From Sipunculus nudus (Eukaryota; Annelida; Sipuncula; Golfingiida; Sipunculidae), in NCBI GenBank assembly GCA_026874595.1, contig CM049306.1, forward strand, positions 14,901,019 through 14,965,018: 64,000 bases of DNA, in the 5' to 3' direction. A program made the translations under genes and the position numbers. Under the pieces are notes generated by a model that searched no databases, was not told the origin of the DNA, and saw only the letters and a list, made by a program, of their open reading frames with translations. Within the stretch, counting starts at the first letter, position 1; every line of letters begins with the position of its first letter. Below, in pieces: positions 24,838 to 36,960 of this stretch.

Positions 24838-25345
24838 ATATTCAAGGTCAAAGCCACTCTCACAGGAAAAGTCATGACCCAAATTAAATATACCTCATCC
24901 AATTACCTATATCTATGTATATGCATAATCTGAAAGAAATTTGTCCATTAGTGTTTTTTTGCTTATAATGCTCACAGTACTGTCAAGTTGCAATGAAGGG
25001 GGTATTTACAGGGAGAAAAACATGAAAAAGACAAAAGGATGATGCTACCTGTCTCCCGCAGAAGAATGCTATCAAACATCTTTGGTCAATTTTTTTTAAA
25101 CTAATCCATGCATGTATCCCTGATTGAGATATTTAAGATTTTGTATGATTTTTACCAAATATGGTTCAATGTCAAGGCCACTCTCACAGTAAAGGTCATT
25201 TCCCCAAATATAAATATACCTCATTCAATAACCCATATGTATTTTATGCATAATATGAAATGTTCTGTTCATTAGGTTTTTACTTATAATGCTCACAATA
25301 CTGTCATATGGCAGTGATGGAGTAATAAGAAAATGAGAAAACAAA
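24838..25345. repeat. Imperfect direct duplication, about 320-bp offset
   Basis: AAGCCACTCTCACAG, ATATACCTCAT, TTATGCATAAT and CTTATAATGCTCACA occur in the same order at about 24850-24990 and 25170-25310. Confidence 0.75.
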
Positions 25346-26230
25346 ACAAGGCCTACAGGCCTTATGTGAACCTGTGCAATGGGATAAAACCAGGTATAAT
25401 GCTTAATGCTGGACCATTACTTTTCAAGAACATGTGTAACATTTATATGAACAGTGCAAGTACTAAACACTTTGAACAAGAAACAGTTACACAAACATCA
25501 CTGCTGAAATTCTGGCACCACCAGTTTTGTAAACAACACAGTGATATACATATGCCAAATGTCAGACTGATATGTCAAACCCCTCCTACGTAATAAGCAG
25601 GGACATATACTGTGCAAAAATTATTGTAGGAGGCGCCACAAGTCTTGTACACGATAAAGCTACCCGACATGTATAATTATGCCTAATTTCAGGCTGATGT
25701 ATCAAATTTCTCTGTAGAAATAAGCAGGTGCATACACTGTGCAAAAGTAAATGTATGTGGCAACTTCCTTTGGGTTTGATGCACTGGGCTGACCAGGCTT
25801 AGGTGAGTAAGGCAGTTGCCCCGAGTGAACTGTGACATATTGCTACCTCAAGCTACTGCACTGAGTGAACTCTTGACCTGCACCTGGTAAGACTGAGTGA
25901 ACTTTTGACCTGTACCTGGCTGCACTGAGTGAACTATTGACCTGTTGCATAATCTGACACAGTTGGCAGTCTGCCAAAGCTATAAATAGATCCAGGCTGA
26001 ATTTTGGTGCCAAATCTGATGCAGTGAGCAATCTTCCACTATAAATAGAATGCAGCTACTGCATTGAGTGAACTCTTGACCTATACCTGGCTGCACTTCT
26101 TCCAATCCTGGCACTGTGCCAAAACTATTTATAGAGCTGACATCATCTTGGCTAATGGCCAACATCAAGGCACTGGTAATCTGTGCAAAGAGCTGCCATC
26201 CGGACACAAAAGTGGTCCCCCTACTTGAAA
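25343..26230 (+). repeat. Family II copy, 5' end plus internal subrepeats
   Basis: It opens AACAAGGCCTACAGGCCTTA with the variant GTGAACCTGTG. GGCACCACCAGTTTTGTA-type monomers follow, then GGGCTGACCAGGCTTAGGTG, then CACTGAGTGAACTCTTGACC subrepeats. The 3' region is absent. The two minus-strand frames at 25843-26207 come from the subrepeats. Confidence 0.8.
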
Positions 26231-26941
26231 TAACTTTGAAATAAATTTTCCAAATACAAAATGCTTTTCAGCTGACTTTTTATAAATAAGAATTTAGGAA
26301 TATATGTAAAATTATTACAGATGCATACTGAATGCAAAATTATAATACAGATACATATCACTGATGACAAATTCTTGAATTAAGTTGAGTATGGAAACCA
26401 ATAATTTATAATCCATGTACAGTTGTCTTTATATAACCACAGAGAGCTGAATATCCATGTACAGTGACAAGGCATTGTGGGACATTCACAAGTACAACAT
26501 TGTTGGCTGCACAATATCAGTACAGATACCTTAATATATGAGGCTTATGTTAGGTCAATCAGAGCTTTATTTTCTGTGCCCACTGCATGACACAAAGCAC
26601 TCCTGAGAGGCCTGCTGTGAGACAAAATTTCATAAAACCAGAATATAGAGAGAAACACTCTGATGGATCTAACCTGGCCCCAAGAACTGGTGTGTGAATC
26701 TGACTACTCTGAGAAGGCAGAGTCTGTCCTCAAGATTGGGTTGTGCACATTAATCCTTTATTGGCACTACAGTTGTGCATTTCCCATTTTTTAGTTTTAC
26801 ACACCAAACATTATTATACAACAAGGATGATCTAGGTTAGAGCGTGAAGGGATGCTAGCCATGTGTACAACTGTGGCTGGTATGCACAAAACTTTGCCAA
26901 CTTTAGTCAGTCTACTTTTGTTCCTTGGCTTGACATAACAA
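26231..26941. other. Unassigned stretch
   Basis: No exon, terminal repeat or tandem repeat recognised. Confidence 0.35.
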
Positions 26942-27187
26942 AACAAGAGACCCATGGGTCACTGTGCTCAGCTGAAATTGACATTGAAGTTAACAAGGGA
27001 CCCATGGGTCACGGTGCTCAGCTGTTATTGATGATCAGAAAATATGATTTGGAAGAAGGCGTAGACAAATCTTGGTTTTGTGTGGTAATATAAGCTGATT
27101 TATGAGGATGATTGCGTTTAACTCAAGTTATGTAAAAATTTTGAAAAAATCCTTTGAGAGGGAAGAGGACTGATGTCATTTATATAA
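26942..27187 (+). repeat. Two family I-type 5' ends and flank of the 35-kb complex repeat
   Basis: AACAAGAGACCCATGGGTC and AACAAGGGACCCATGGGTC occur about 50 bp apart, each followed by a GTGCTCAGCTG motif. The next 150 bp (AAAATATGATTTGGAA, GAGGGAAGAGGA) match 34780-34890, the lead-in of the 2-kb complex repeat. Confidence 0.7.
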
Positions 27188-27470
27188 TTGTATCCGCCAA
27201 ACCAGAGTTTTGCGGTTTTCAGTCCGATGCCACCTACGCTGCATAGGTTTCCAGAGAACTCTTCTTTTACCACTGGGCATAATTTTTTATAATTCGGAAT
27301 TTTGATCAGATCACATGTAAACTGCTGCGCCCTCATTTTTGGTTGACCTCTGACCTTTCCTCTCTGCCCATTTTTCATTTGTTCATCTGTTTCCACACAT
27401 AAACCCACATATCTCCGGAACTGTTTGAAGGATCAGGCTAAAAATTTTGCATAGCCCTATACAAACACTA

Positions 27471-29489
27471 ACAAGTGACCTGTGGGTCATGACGCTCAGC
27501 CGACTGACATGTTGACAATATGTCCTTGCACAGACAACTAAATAAGGTAATGTAGGTGGCATCATTGTTCATGCATATTAGCTTAAGTTCATCAAGACCC
27601 ATAAGCACAACAAATCTGATGACAAACCAATCAGCCTTTCATGAGGAATCTGGCAATTTGTGTGTATTTTGCATTATTTCTAGGGTGCTCAAACATACCC
27701 CAAAATTCTGAGAATATAGTTCACTGTGACCCAATTTCAGGTTTCTAAAACTCTCAGGATGTCAAGTTAGAAGATTCTGGGCCCAAAGGTTATGATTTGG
27801 GCCCTACTTTGGTTTCAAATTTTCAATTATTCTGAGGGGTGCTTATATTTATAAGCCCCATAGCTTAGAAAATATGAGTAACGGAGACCTAAATACACGT
27901 TTCCAAGGAGATTTTCAAAAAAACTCGATGATGAATATCACTGCACAGAATCATGGTGATCAATGCATCAGTTGTTCAGATACTTGAGCTTTCGTATCAA
28001 ATTTTTTATAATTCTGGGGGGGGGGGGGGGGGGGGGGGGGTTTGGAGCCCCATAGCTCAAAGAATATGGGTAACATAGACCTAATTCCAGGTTTCCAAGA
28101 AGACTTTTCATGGACCTCACTGGATGTAAAGTGAGAAGATTCCAGGTCCAGTGTTTACGATTTGTGCCCTGTTAACAGATGACGGCATCTTTGGAGGTCT
28201 CAAAAATAGAGAAAAAAATTGTAAAACATCGAAAAAATACAGGTGGTGCCACCATTGTTCAGAAACTGATGTAACACCCCATGATCAATATCCATGCAAA
28301 GAATCATGGTGATCAATGCATTAGTTGTTCAGATATTTGAGCTTTTGTATCAAATTTTTTATTATTCTGGGGGGGGGGAAGGGGTACTTCGGAGCCCTAT
28401 AGTTTGAAGAATTTGGGTAACAGAGACCTAATTCTAGTTTTTTAAAGGAGACTTTTCATAGACCTAACTGGATGTAAAGTGAAAAGATTCCAGGTCCAGT
28501 GTTTACGATTTGTGCCCTGTAAACAGATGACGGCATCTTTTAAGGTCTCAAAATAGAGAAAAAAATTCGTTAAAAAAAATAAAAAAAATACAGTGGCGCC
28601 ACCAGTCTGCAGAAACTGATAAAACACTCCATGATCAATATCCATGCAAAGAATCATGGTGATCAATGCATTAGTTGTTCAGATACTTGAGCTTTTGTAT
28701 CAAATTTTTCATTATTTTTTTTTGGGGGGGGGGGGGGGGGTTTGGAGCCCCATAGCTTGAAGAATATGGGTAACAGAGATATAATTCCAGGTTTCCAAGG
28801 AGACTTTTCATGGACCTAACTGGATGTAAAGTGAGAAGATTCCAGGTCTAGCGTTTATGATTTGTGCCCTGTTAACAGGTGACAGAATCTTTTAAGGTCT
28901 CAAAATAGAGAAAAAAAATCGTTAAAAAATCGAAAAAATACAGGTGGCACCACCAGTCTGCAGAAACTGATAAACACTTCATGATCAATATCCATGCAAA
29001 AAATCATGGTGATCAATGCATTAGTTGTTCAGATACTTGAGTCTCTGTATCAAATCAAATTTTGCATTCTTCTGGGGGGTTTCGGAGCCCCATCGCTCGT
29101 AGAATATGGGTCACATAGACCTAATTCCAGGTTTCCAAGAAGACCTTTCAGGGACCTCTCTGGATGTAAAGTGTGAAGATTCCATGTCCAGCAGTTACAA
29201 TTTGTGACCTGTTAACAGATGACGGCATCTTTGGAGGTCTCAAAAATAGAGAAAAAAATCGTAAAAAGTCGAAAAAATACAGGTGGTGCCACCAGTGTTC
29301 AGAAACTGATGTAACAACCCATGATCAATATCTATGCAAAAATTCATGGTGATCAATGCATTAGTTGTTGCATCAGATACTTGAGCTTTTGTATCAAATT
29401 TTTCATTATTCTGGGGGGGTTTCGGAGCCCCATAGCTCGAAGAATATGGGTAACATAGCCCTTATTCCAGGTTTCCAAGAAGACTTTTA
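27471..29489 (+). mobile_element. Family I element nested in family III, 3'-truncated
   Basis: It starts ACAAGTGACCTGTGGGTCAT with the subterminal GCTCAGCCGACT. A leader follows, then body units of about 340-351 bp anchored by AGAAACTGAT at 28261, 28611, 28962 and 29301. Each unit has GGTAACAGAGACCTAATT, TTCTAGGTCCAG-like and TTGTGCCCTGTTAACAGATG blocks. The last unit is cut inside AGACTTTT at about 29489; no 3' hairpin. The open frames in this interval are repeat artefacts. Confidence 0.82.
28016..28040. repeat. Poly-G tract, 25 G, inside a family I unit
   Basis: It replaces the short G run that follows ATTATTCT in other family I monomers. Equivalent runs are 10 G at 28369-28378, 17 G at 28724-28740, 6 G at 29074-29079 and 7 G at 29413-29419. 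Confidence 0.9.
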
Positions 29490-30091
29490 TCTCAGTAGTG
29501 GTTTGACTTATCTGCCTAAAATTTTGCATGTTTATACATCTTGGATAGCTTTCTCGATTTTGTGGCAGGTGGCGCCACCTACACTTATGTTTACGCTGCA
29601 GACATTCAGGCTTATATTTCATGACTGGTTTGACATATCCTATTGAAATTTTGCATGTGTATAGATCTCTCATAGCTCTTAACCATACATAAAACTGGTG
29701 GTGCCACCTGCCACCAATTTTTGCACAGGGTCCTTCTGTTTGTCTGCTGTGGGATAAATCACTCATATACAAGTAGTGGTTTGACTTATCTGCTAACATT
29801 TTGCATATGTATACAACTTGGATAGCTTTCTGGATTTTTTGCTAAGTCGCGCCACCTACATACACATTTCGACTGCAGACATCGATGCTAATATGCAACA
29901 CACCTCACTCTTTTTCCCCTTGCCACTCAATCCATGCTTCACTTCACCCGTCCCACTCTGATTTCGGGGGATACACATAGTCGCTTGTCAACTACCTGTA
30001 TTCTGGTTTACATTTTGAAAAGAAGTTTTATTTTCACACATGTTTTGACTTGGCCTAATGACTTTATCTACATTGCAGCAGAAGTATTTGA

Positions 30092-33000
30092 AACAAGTGA
30101 CCCATGGGTCATGACGCTCCGCTGACTGGGAAGAGATTCAGAAAAGGATATTTTATCATCTGAATGGTAGTATATATACCCATTCAACTTAACCATCAAA
30201 CAGATTAACCAACAGGCCAAGATTGTGTCTGTATTTATATATCTCAAAAATAGAGAAAAAATGCGTAAACTTTAAACACAGCCTACAGGCCTAATGCGAA
30301 CATGTGCATTGGGAAATACACCAGGTATAATGCTTCAATGCTGGACCATTACTTTTCATATATATGAAAGATGCAAGTACTAAACATTTTGAATAAGAAA
30401 CAATTACACAAACATCACTGCTGAAATTCTGGCATGGGTGCACACAACACACAATTGGTTGTAGCTGGCACCACCAGTCTTGAATACAACAAAGCTATCA
30501 GAGATATACATATGCCCAATTTCAGACTGATATATCAAACCCCTCCTGAAAAAATAAGCAGGGACACACACTTTGCAAAAATTATTGTAGGTGGCACTAC
30601 CAGTCTTGTAAACGACAAAGCTATTCCATATGTATATATATGCCCAATTTCAGGCTGATATATCAAATTCCTCTGTAGAAATAAGCAGGCACATTCACTG
30701 TGCAAAAGTCATTGTAGGTGGTGACACCTGTCTTGTGAACGAGAAAGCCATCAAAGACACATAGACAGGTCAAAATATCAGGCAAATACATCAAACTTAC
30801 CTTGAGTCTGATGCATGGGGCTGACCAGGCTTAGGTGAGAAAGGCAGTTGCCCTGAGTGAACTGTGACAAATTTGCTGGCTCAGGCTACTGCACTGAGTG
30901 AACTCATGACCTGCACCTGGCTAGACTGAGGGAACTTTTGTTCTGCACCTGGCTGCACTGAGTGAACTCTTGACCTGTTGCATAATCTGACATAGTTGGT
31001 AGTCTGCACAAGCTATAAATAGATCCAGGCTGAACTTTGGTGCCAAATCTGATGCAGTGGGCAGTCTGCCAACGCTATAAATTGAATGCAGCTACCGCAC
31101 TGAGTGAACTCCTGACCCATACCTGGCTGCACTGAGTGAACTCTTGACCTGTTGCCTAATCTGATACAGTTGGCAGTCTGCCAAAGCTAAAAATAGATCC
31201 AGACTGACCTCTAGCCTGTTGCCATATCTGAAATAGGAGCCACACCATTGCATAAGCTCATGCAGGGGCCCTGCCCTGAGGGGCATGACACCGATGAGGT
31301 GATCACATGGTGCCCATGAGGTGTTCACATGTCACCCATGAGGTGATCATATGCCTTGTGCTTGGCTGCACTGATTGAACTCTTGACCTTTATCGCGCTG
31401 CACTGAATGAACTCTTGATCTGTTGCCAAATCTGAAACAGCTGGCAGTTTCACAACCTATTTAAAGATACAGACACAATCTTTGCCTGTTGCTAAATCTG
31501 TTTTCACATACTGAAAGACTTTGGCTAAAATGCTTTTTTCTCGAAGCTGACATATTCACAAAATCTGCACTTCAAATATGAGTCATGTGACAAACATTGG
31601 CACAATGCTTGGTAATGCTAGCTTTTGTCATTTCTGAGATTACTTTGTCAGTATGCTTACTTGGCCAAATGACTGTTCAAATTTGTGTAACTCCACTAAA
31701 ATTCATCAAATGCAAACCATTTGAACAAACTTGAGAGAACTTGCCTCTGGGTTCATTTCTGTAAAATATTGAACAATTTGGCTGGACTGTTAACAAGAAG
31801 AAGACATTTAAAAGTTTTTCAGCTTTATCCCTATAAAATCTAAGTAAACTGCAGATAGCAAAAAAAATAAGCTGAATCCTACAACATTTGATATGTGACA
31901 GATTATTGCATAAAATCTGGGGATGGTAGCTCCTGCTATTCCTGAGAAATGATGAGTTAATGTACAGATGACCAATGACCCCCGTACAAAAAAAGGTCAA
32001 TGCAGGTGGCACCACTAATACCTGAATTTCATATATGACTCATGTGACCAAGACTGGCATAAATTTGGTGATGATAGCTCCAGCCAATATTGGACAATTT
32101 GGCTGAACAGTTTCAGAGAAAAAGATTTTTAAAGCTTGTTTAGCTTTTTCCCTATAAAATCTATGAAAATGCAGTAAGCCAAAAAATAAGCAAAATCCAA
32201 TAAAGTTTTTTAGAAGACTAATTTTTTGCATAAAATTTTGTGATGCTAACTCTTGCCGTTTTCAAGATAGTGTTGGTTAACGTACAGATGACGGACAACG
32301 GACGACAGACGCTGGGTGACGCCACACCATTGCATAAGCTCACAGGTTCGCTAAAAAATACAGGTGGCTTCACCAGTGTGCAGAAACTGATAAAAACACT
32401 TAATGGTCAATAACCATGCAAAGAATCATCGTGATCTCTGCATAAGTTGTTCAGATACTTCAGCTTTTGTATCAAATTTTCCATTATTCTGAGGGATACT
32501 TTGGAGTCCTATAGCTTGAAGGATATGGGTAACAGAGACCTAATTTTAGGTTTCCACAGACACTTTTCATCGGTCTCCTTGCATGACATGAATGAAGATT
32601 CTAGGTCCAATTGTTACAATTTGTGCCACGTTAACAGATGACAGCATCCTTAAAGGTCTCAAATATAGAGAAAAAAATTTGAAAAAATTTGAAATAAAAA
32701 TAAATGTGGCGCATCCAGTCTGCAGAAACTGATGGAACACCTCATGATCAATATGTATGCCAAAAATCATGACCATCAGTGTTGTAGATACTGAGATACT
32801 GCAGTTTTTGTATCAAATTTTTCATTATTCTGGGGGGTATTTTGGAGCCATACAGCTTAAAGGTAATGGGTAACAGAGGCCTAATTTCAGGTTTCCATGG
32901 AGATTTTTCATGGGTCTCCCTGTGTGTCAAGAATGAAGATTCTAGGTCCAGTCTTTATGATTTATGCCCTGTAAACAGATGTTCACTTTTTAAAAGTCTC

Positions 33001-34690
33001 AAAAATAGAGAAAAAAATTCGTAAAAAATTGAAAAATACAGGTGGCACCACCAGTCTGCAGAAACTAATGAAAACACTAAATGGTAAATATCCATGCAAA
33101 GAATCATGGTGATCTCTGCATTAGTTGTTCAGATACTTCAGTTTTTGTATCAAATTTTCCATTATTCTTAGGGATACTTTGCAGTCCTTTAGCTTGAAGG
33201 ATATGGGTAACAGAGACCTAATTTCAGGTTTCCACAGACACTTTTTATGGGCCTCCTTGCATGACAAGAATGAAGATTCTAGGTCCAGCTGTTACAATTT
33301 GTGCCATGTTAACAGATGACAGCATCCTTAAAGGTCTAAAAAATGGAGGAAAAAATTCGAAAAATTGAATAAAATATAGGCGGCACCACCAGTCTGCAGA
33401 AACTGATGAAACACTCCATAATCAATATCCATGCAAAGAATCATGGTGATGTCTGCATTAGTTGTTCAGATATTTCAACTTTTGTATCAAATTGTCCATT
33501 ATTCTGAGGGATACTTCCGAGTCCTATAGCTTGAAGGATATGGGAAACAGAGACCTAATTTCAGTTTCCACAGACACCTTTCATGGGCCTCCTTGCATGA
33601 CAAGCATGAAGATTCTAGGTCCAGTTGTTATGATTTGTACCCTGTTGACAGATAACCACATCTTTAAAGGTCTCAAAAATAGAGAAAAAAATTCGTAAAA
33701 ATTTGAAAAAAAATAGAGGTGGTGCACCCAGTCTGCAAAAACTGATGGAACACCTCATGATCAATATGTATGCCAAAAATCATGACCATCAGTGTTGTAG
33801 TTAATGAGATATTGAAGTTTTTGTATGAAATTTTTTACTATTCTGGGGTGTACTATGGGGCCCCATAGCTCAAAGGAAATGGGTAACAGAGACCTAATTT
33901 CAGGTTTCCATGGAGACTTTTCATAGGTCTCTCAGTGTGTCAAGAATAAAGATTCTAGGTCCAGTCTTTATGATTTGTGCCCTGTTAACAGATGTTCACA
34001 TTTTTAAAGGTCTCAAAAATAGAGAAAAAATTCTTTAAAAAAACCTGAACAAACACAGGTGGTGCCACCAGTCTGCAGAAACTGATGAAACACTCCATGA
34101 TCAATATCCATGCAAACAATTATGGCAATCCCTGCATTAGTTGTTCAGATATTCCAGCTTTGGATCAAATTTTCCATTATTCTTAGCTGTACTTTGGAGT
34201 GCCATAGCTCAAAGGATATGGGTAACAGAGACCTTATTTTAAGTTTCCATGGAGACTTTTCATAGGTCTCTCACTGTGTGAAGAATGAAGATTCTAGGTC
34301 CAGTCTTTACGATTTGTGCCCTGTTAACAGAAGTTCACATTTTTAAAGGTCTCAAAAATAGGGAAAACAAATCGTAAAAAATTGAAAAATACAGGTGGCG
34401 CCACCAGTCTGCAGAAACTGATGAAACATCTCATGATCAATATTTATGCCAAAAATCATGACCATCAGTGATGTAGTTAATGAGATATTGAAGTTTTTGT
34501 ATGACATTTTTTATTATTCTGGGGTGTACTTTGGGGCCCCATACCTCAAAGGATATGGGTAACAGAGACCTAATTTCTAGTTTCCATGGACATTTTTCAT
34601 AGGTCTCTCAGAATGTCATGTTACAAGATTCTAGGTCCAGCGGTTACAATTTGTGCCAGGTTAGCGGACAGACGGACAGACAGACGGACA
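30092..34690 (+). mobile_element. Family I element with nested family II insertion
   Basis: It begins AACAAGTGACCCATGGGTCA; the perfect palindrome is at 30098-30111. The leader resembles that at 2588. After the insertion (30275-32357) the body resumes in seven units of about 338-341 bp, with AGAAACTGAT-type anchors at 32382, 32723, 33060, 33399, 33737, 34077 and 34413. Two monomer types alternate. The element ends in a GACAGACGG microsatellite (34665-34697) with no terminal hairpin. No coding potential. Confidence 0.82.
30275..32357 (+). mobile_element. Family II element, near full length (about 2.08 kb)
   Basis: The 5' end is AACACAGCCTACAGGCCTAA with GCGAACATGTG at 30296-30306. Two to three monomers of about 135 bp follow (GGCACCACCAGTCTTG). 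Then come the GGGCTGACCAGGCTTAGGTG joint, CACTGAGTGAACTCTTGACC subrepeats, two 3'-region blocks, and a GACGGACAACGGACGAC stretch. The 3' end is TTGCATAAGCTCACAGG with CACAGGTTCGC at 32341-32351, then oligo-A. CACAGGTTCGC is the reverse complement of the consensus 5' motif GCGAACCTGTG. The element lies inside a family I unit, whose AATAGAGAAAAAA and ATACAGGTGG blocks sit on either side. Local curiosities are a GCAGGGGCCCTGC palindrome (31262-31274) and a 27-bp minirepeat at 31285-31355. Confidence 0.82.
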
Positions 34691-36960
34691 GACAGCATTT
34701 GCACAAATGACAGGAGCGTTTAACTATTTTATTAAAAATTAATTGCAATTATTGAGCCAAATCTAACTTTAATTAATATGATCACAAAATATGATTTGGA
34801 ACAGGAGGAAGGCAAAGGCTGGTTTTCTGTGGTAGTATAAGTTCTATTATGAGTTGATAATATCCTTGGATGAGACAGGGAAGAGGATTGATGTCTTTTA
34901 AATTATTTACAGTTGGAAATGGTGTGCTATTATCACACAGGTTTTGACTTGGCCATAAAACTTTACCTACATTGCAGCAGAATTATTTGAAAAGTCTAAC
35001 TATTTATATAAAATTAATAACTAATATTGTGTCAAATATAATTTAAATTTAAATAATAAAAGTGCTTTTTTTCATCAAAGATTTTAAAAAAAAAATTAGT
35101 GAAATAGATACCTGTATTCCTGTTTTTATGCATGAAATTATGGAGTAATAATTCATATTTGCATTCAAATACATTTGCAAAGTACTGCACCATGTCCATG
35201 TATTTATTCTGTTTCAGCCAAACAAAGTTCTTGAGAATTCAGAATAAAAAAATATCACAAATTGAAATAATGATCATAAGTACCTGGTTTGATGAATTGT
35301 ATTTATATTAAAAAAAATTAAACTATTTTTTTTCACTTTGGACTACCTTCACATCAATTTAGGCATAACAAGAGACTTGACAATTATAACATCACAGAAA
35401 TCATAATGAGAACTTGTCTAAGATCTGATTTTTTATCATATTCAACTTTTTTATTTAAAAAAAAATGTATAAGAAAAAATGTTTAAGTAATCTCACCTTT
35501 GAAATCATTATGTGTGTAAAAAATAACCCAAGGATAAGAACACCCTATAAATTATACAAGGAGAAAACTAGAGATGGGCAAGTTTAATTTTATTATATGA
35601 AATGTAGGACCATTAATATAAATTTTGATTATTTACATAGTCTTTTGACAGGCACATGTCTTAATGTCATTAGTGAAACATATTGACATCTTTAATCAGT
35701 TCTTGTCTGAGTAAAATTTAAAAATTTTGACAAATTTTATTTTTTTTTTTAAATTTTGAAATAAATATTTATTAACAAACTGAAACACTTGTAAAAAACC
35801 TGGAAATTTAGGTTAATATTATCAACTGCATCTTTATCATTAATTCCCTTCATATAATCCCTAATAGTAAAGTACAATATAATTTAATTTTTTTTTCATT
35901 ATTAATATTGAAAAGAAAAATACCATAGGTGACTCAATGGTGTTATTTGGAATACATTTTCATCCATCCATACAAAATCCATTAAACATTAGTTATTGCA
36001 AGGTTATTCCCTGTTACTCATCAACTATCAAATTCCTTTTCTATTGATTTTTTTTTTCAAGTTGTTATTACAGACCTATAAAAATTTATTTATTTATTGT
36101 TTATTGTTATGCTGTTGGTCTAAACAACCAATAGATGAATTGGGTCAGACACCTGAATCAAATGAGGCAAGCCATTTGCTGCCAGGCTGACCAGTATATG
36201 CCCCACCTCAAGCTTGCATAATTGGCCTGAAAGGTCAACTACCGGACCTACAGGTCATATTTAGGCAAAATTAAAGGTACTGATTTTATATTAATGCTAA
36301 TAACTTATAAAATTTGAAAAATGCAGAACTAATTTTGGATATAGGCCTACAACTGAATCTTGATTAAATGATGTTATATCCCTGACAAAAATATCTCTAG
36401 CTTTAGCAATTCTCATGTTAAGGGAGTAAATATATTTTTTATTTTTTACAAAGTGTATTATGTTTGGGCCCATAACTTAAAACAATTTCACAATACTGAC
36501 ATCATTTCTGCCATGTGCATAGAGTATGAATAGAAGAACATGTATATTATATATGATCAAAGTCAGATCAGTGGTTTTGATATTAGGCAGTCTTGAAGTG
36601 TAACAATGGTTTTTTAATTGAAAATTAAAGTTTTTTCTTAATATCTCGAAGGAATGAAGTTCTAGTGACCCAACTTTTGGTATTGTAGGGGGATTGGGGA
36701 CATCTAACTGTATGCCAAATTTTGGGAGCTAAGAGCCAGCCTGGGAAGCTGGGGAGGTGAGCTCTAGCAAACTGCATAACACTTGCTTGATCTAAACAAT
36801 ACTTAACATTTTGCTTGAAAACTTGAATAAAAGCTACAGTTTTTGATCAACTAGTTTCAAATTTCAGATGTTAACAGGTGAAATGCTTATGGTAACATGC
36901 TGAGAAAATTTAATCCAATGCAGTTACAGGGAAAAATGTGCCATGTTCAAATCTGAGCAA
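34691..36960 (+). repeat. Complex 2-kb repeat (family V), copy 1
   Basis: Blocks at 35210 (TTTCAGCCAAACAAAG), 35407 (AATGAGAACTTGTCTAAGA), 35680 (GAAACATATTGACATC), 36200 (AAGCTTGCATAATTGGCCTG), 36280 (TACTGATTTTATATT) and 36565 (TCAGTGGTTTTGATATTAGG) recur in the same order about 1.96-2.1 kb further on. It is very AT-rich with no credible coding sequence; the 64-codon frame at 35996 is a chance frame. Confidence 0.85.

Larger units (their letters stand above)
27188..30010 (-). mobile_element. Family III element in reverse orientation, split by a family I insertion
   Basis: Read on the plus strand, the inverted 3' end starts GTATCCGCCAAACC at about 27190 and runs to about 27470. The element resumes at about 29490 (CTCAGTAGTGGTTTGACTTA), carries GGTGGCGCCACC at 29578 and ends at about 30005 with the inverted 5' end (CTACCTGTATTCTGG). 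Its flanks (a GATGTCATTTATAT block on the left, GTTTTGACTTGGCC on the right) match one continuous region near 34890-34960, so it appears to have inserted into that repeat. The family I insertion occupies 27471-29489. Confidence 0.78.

Noticed and set aside
29353-29799. 148-codon minus-strand frame
   Set aside because: It spans the junction of family I and inverted family III repeats, so it cannot be a real gene.
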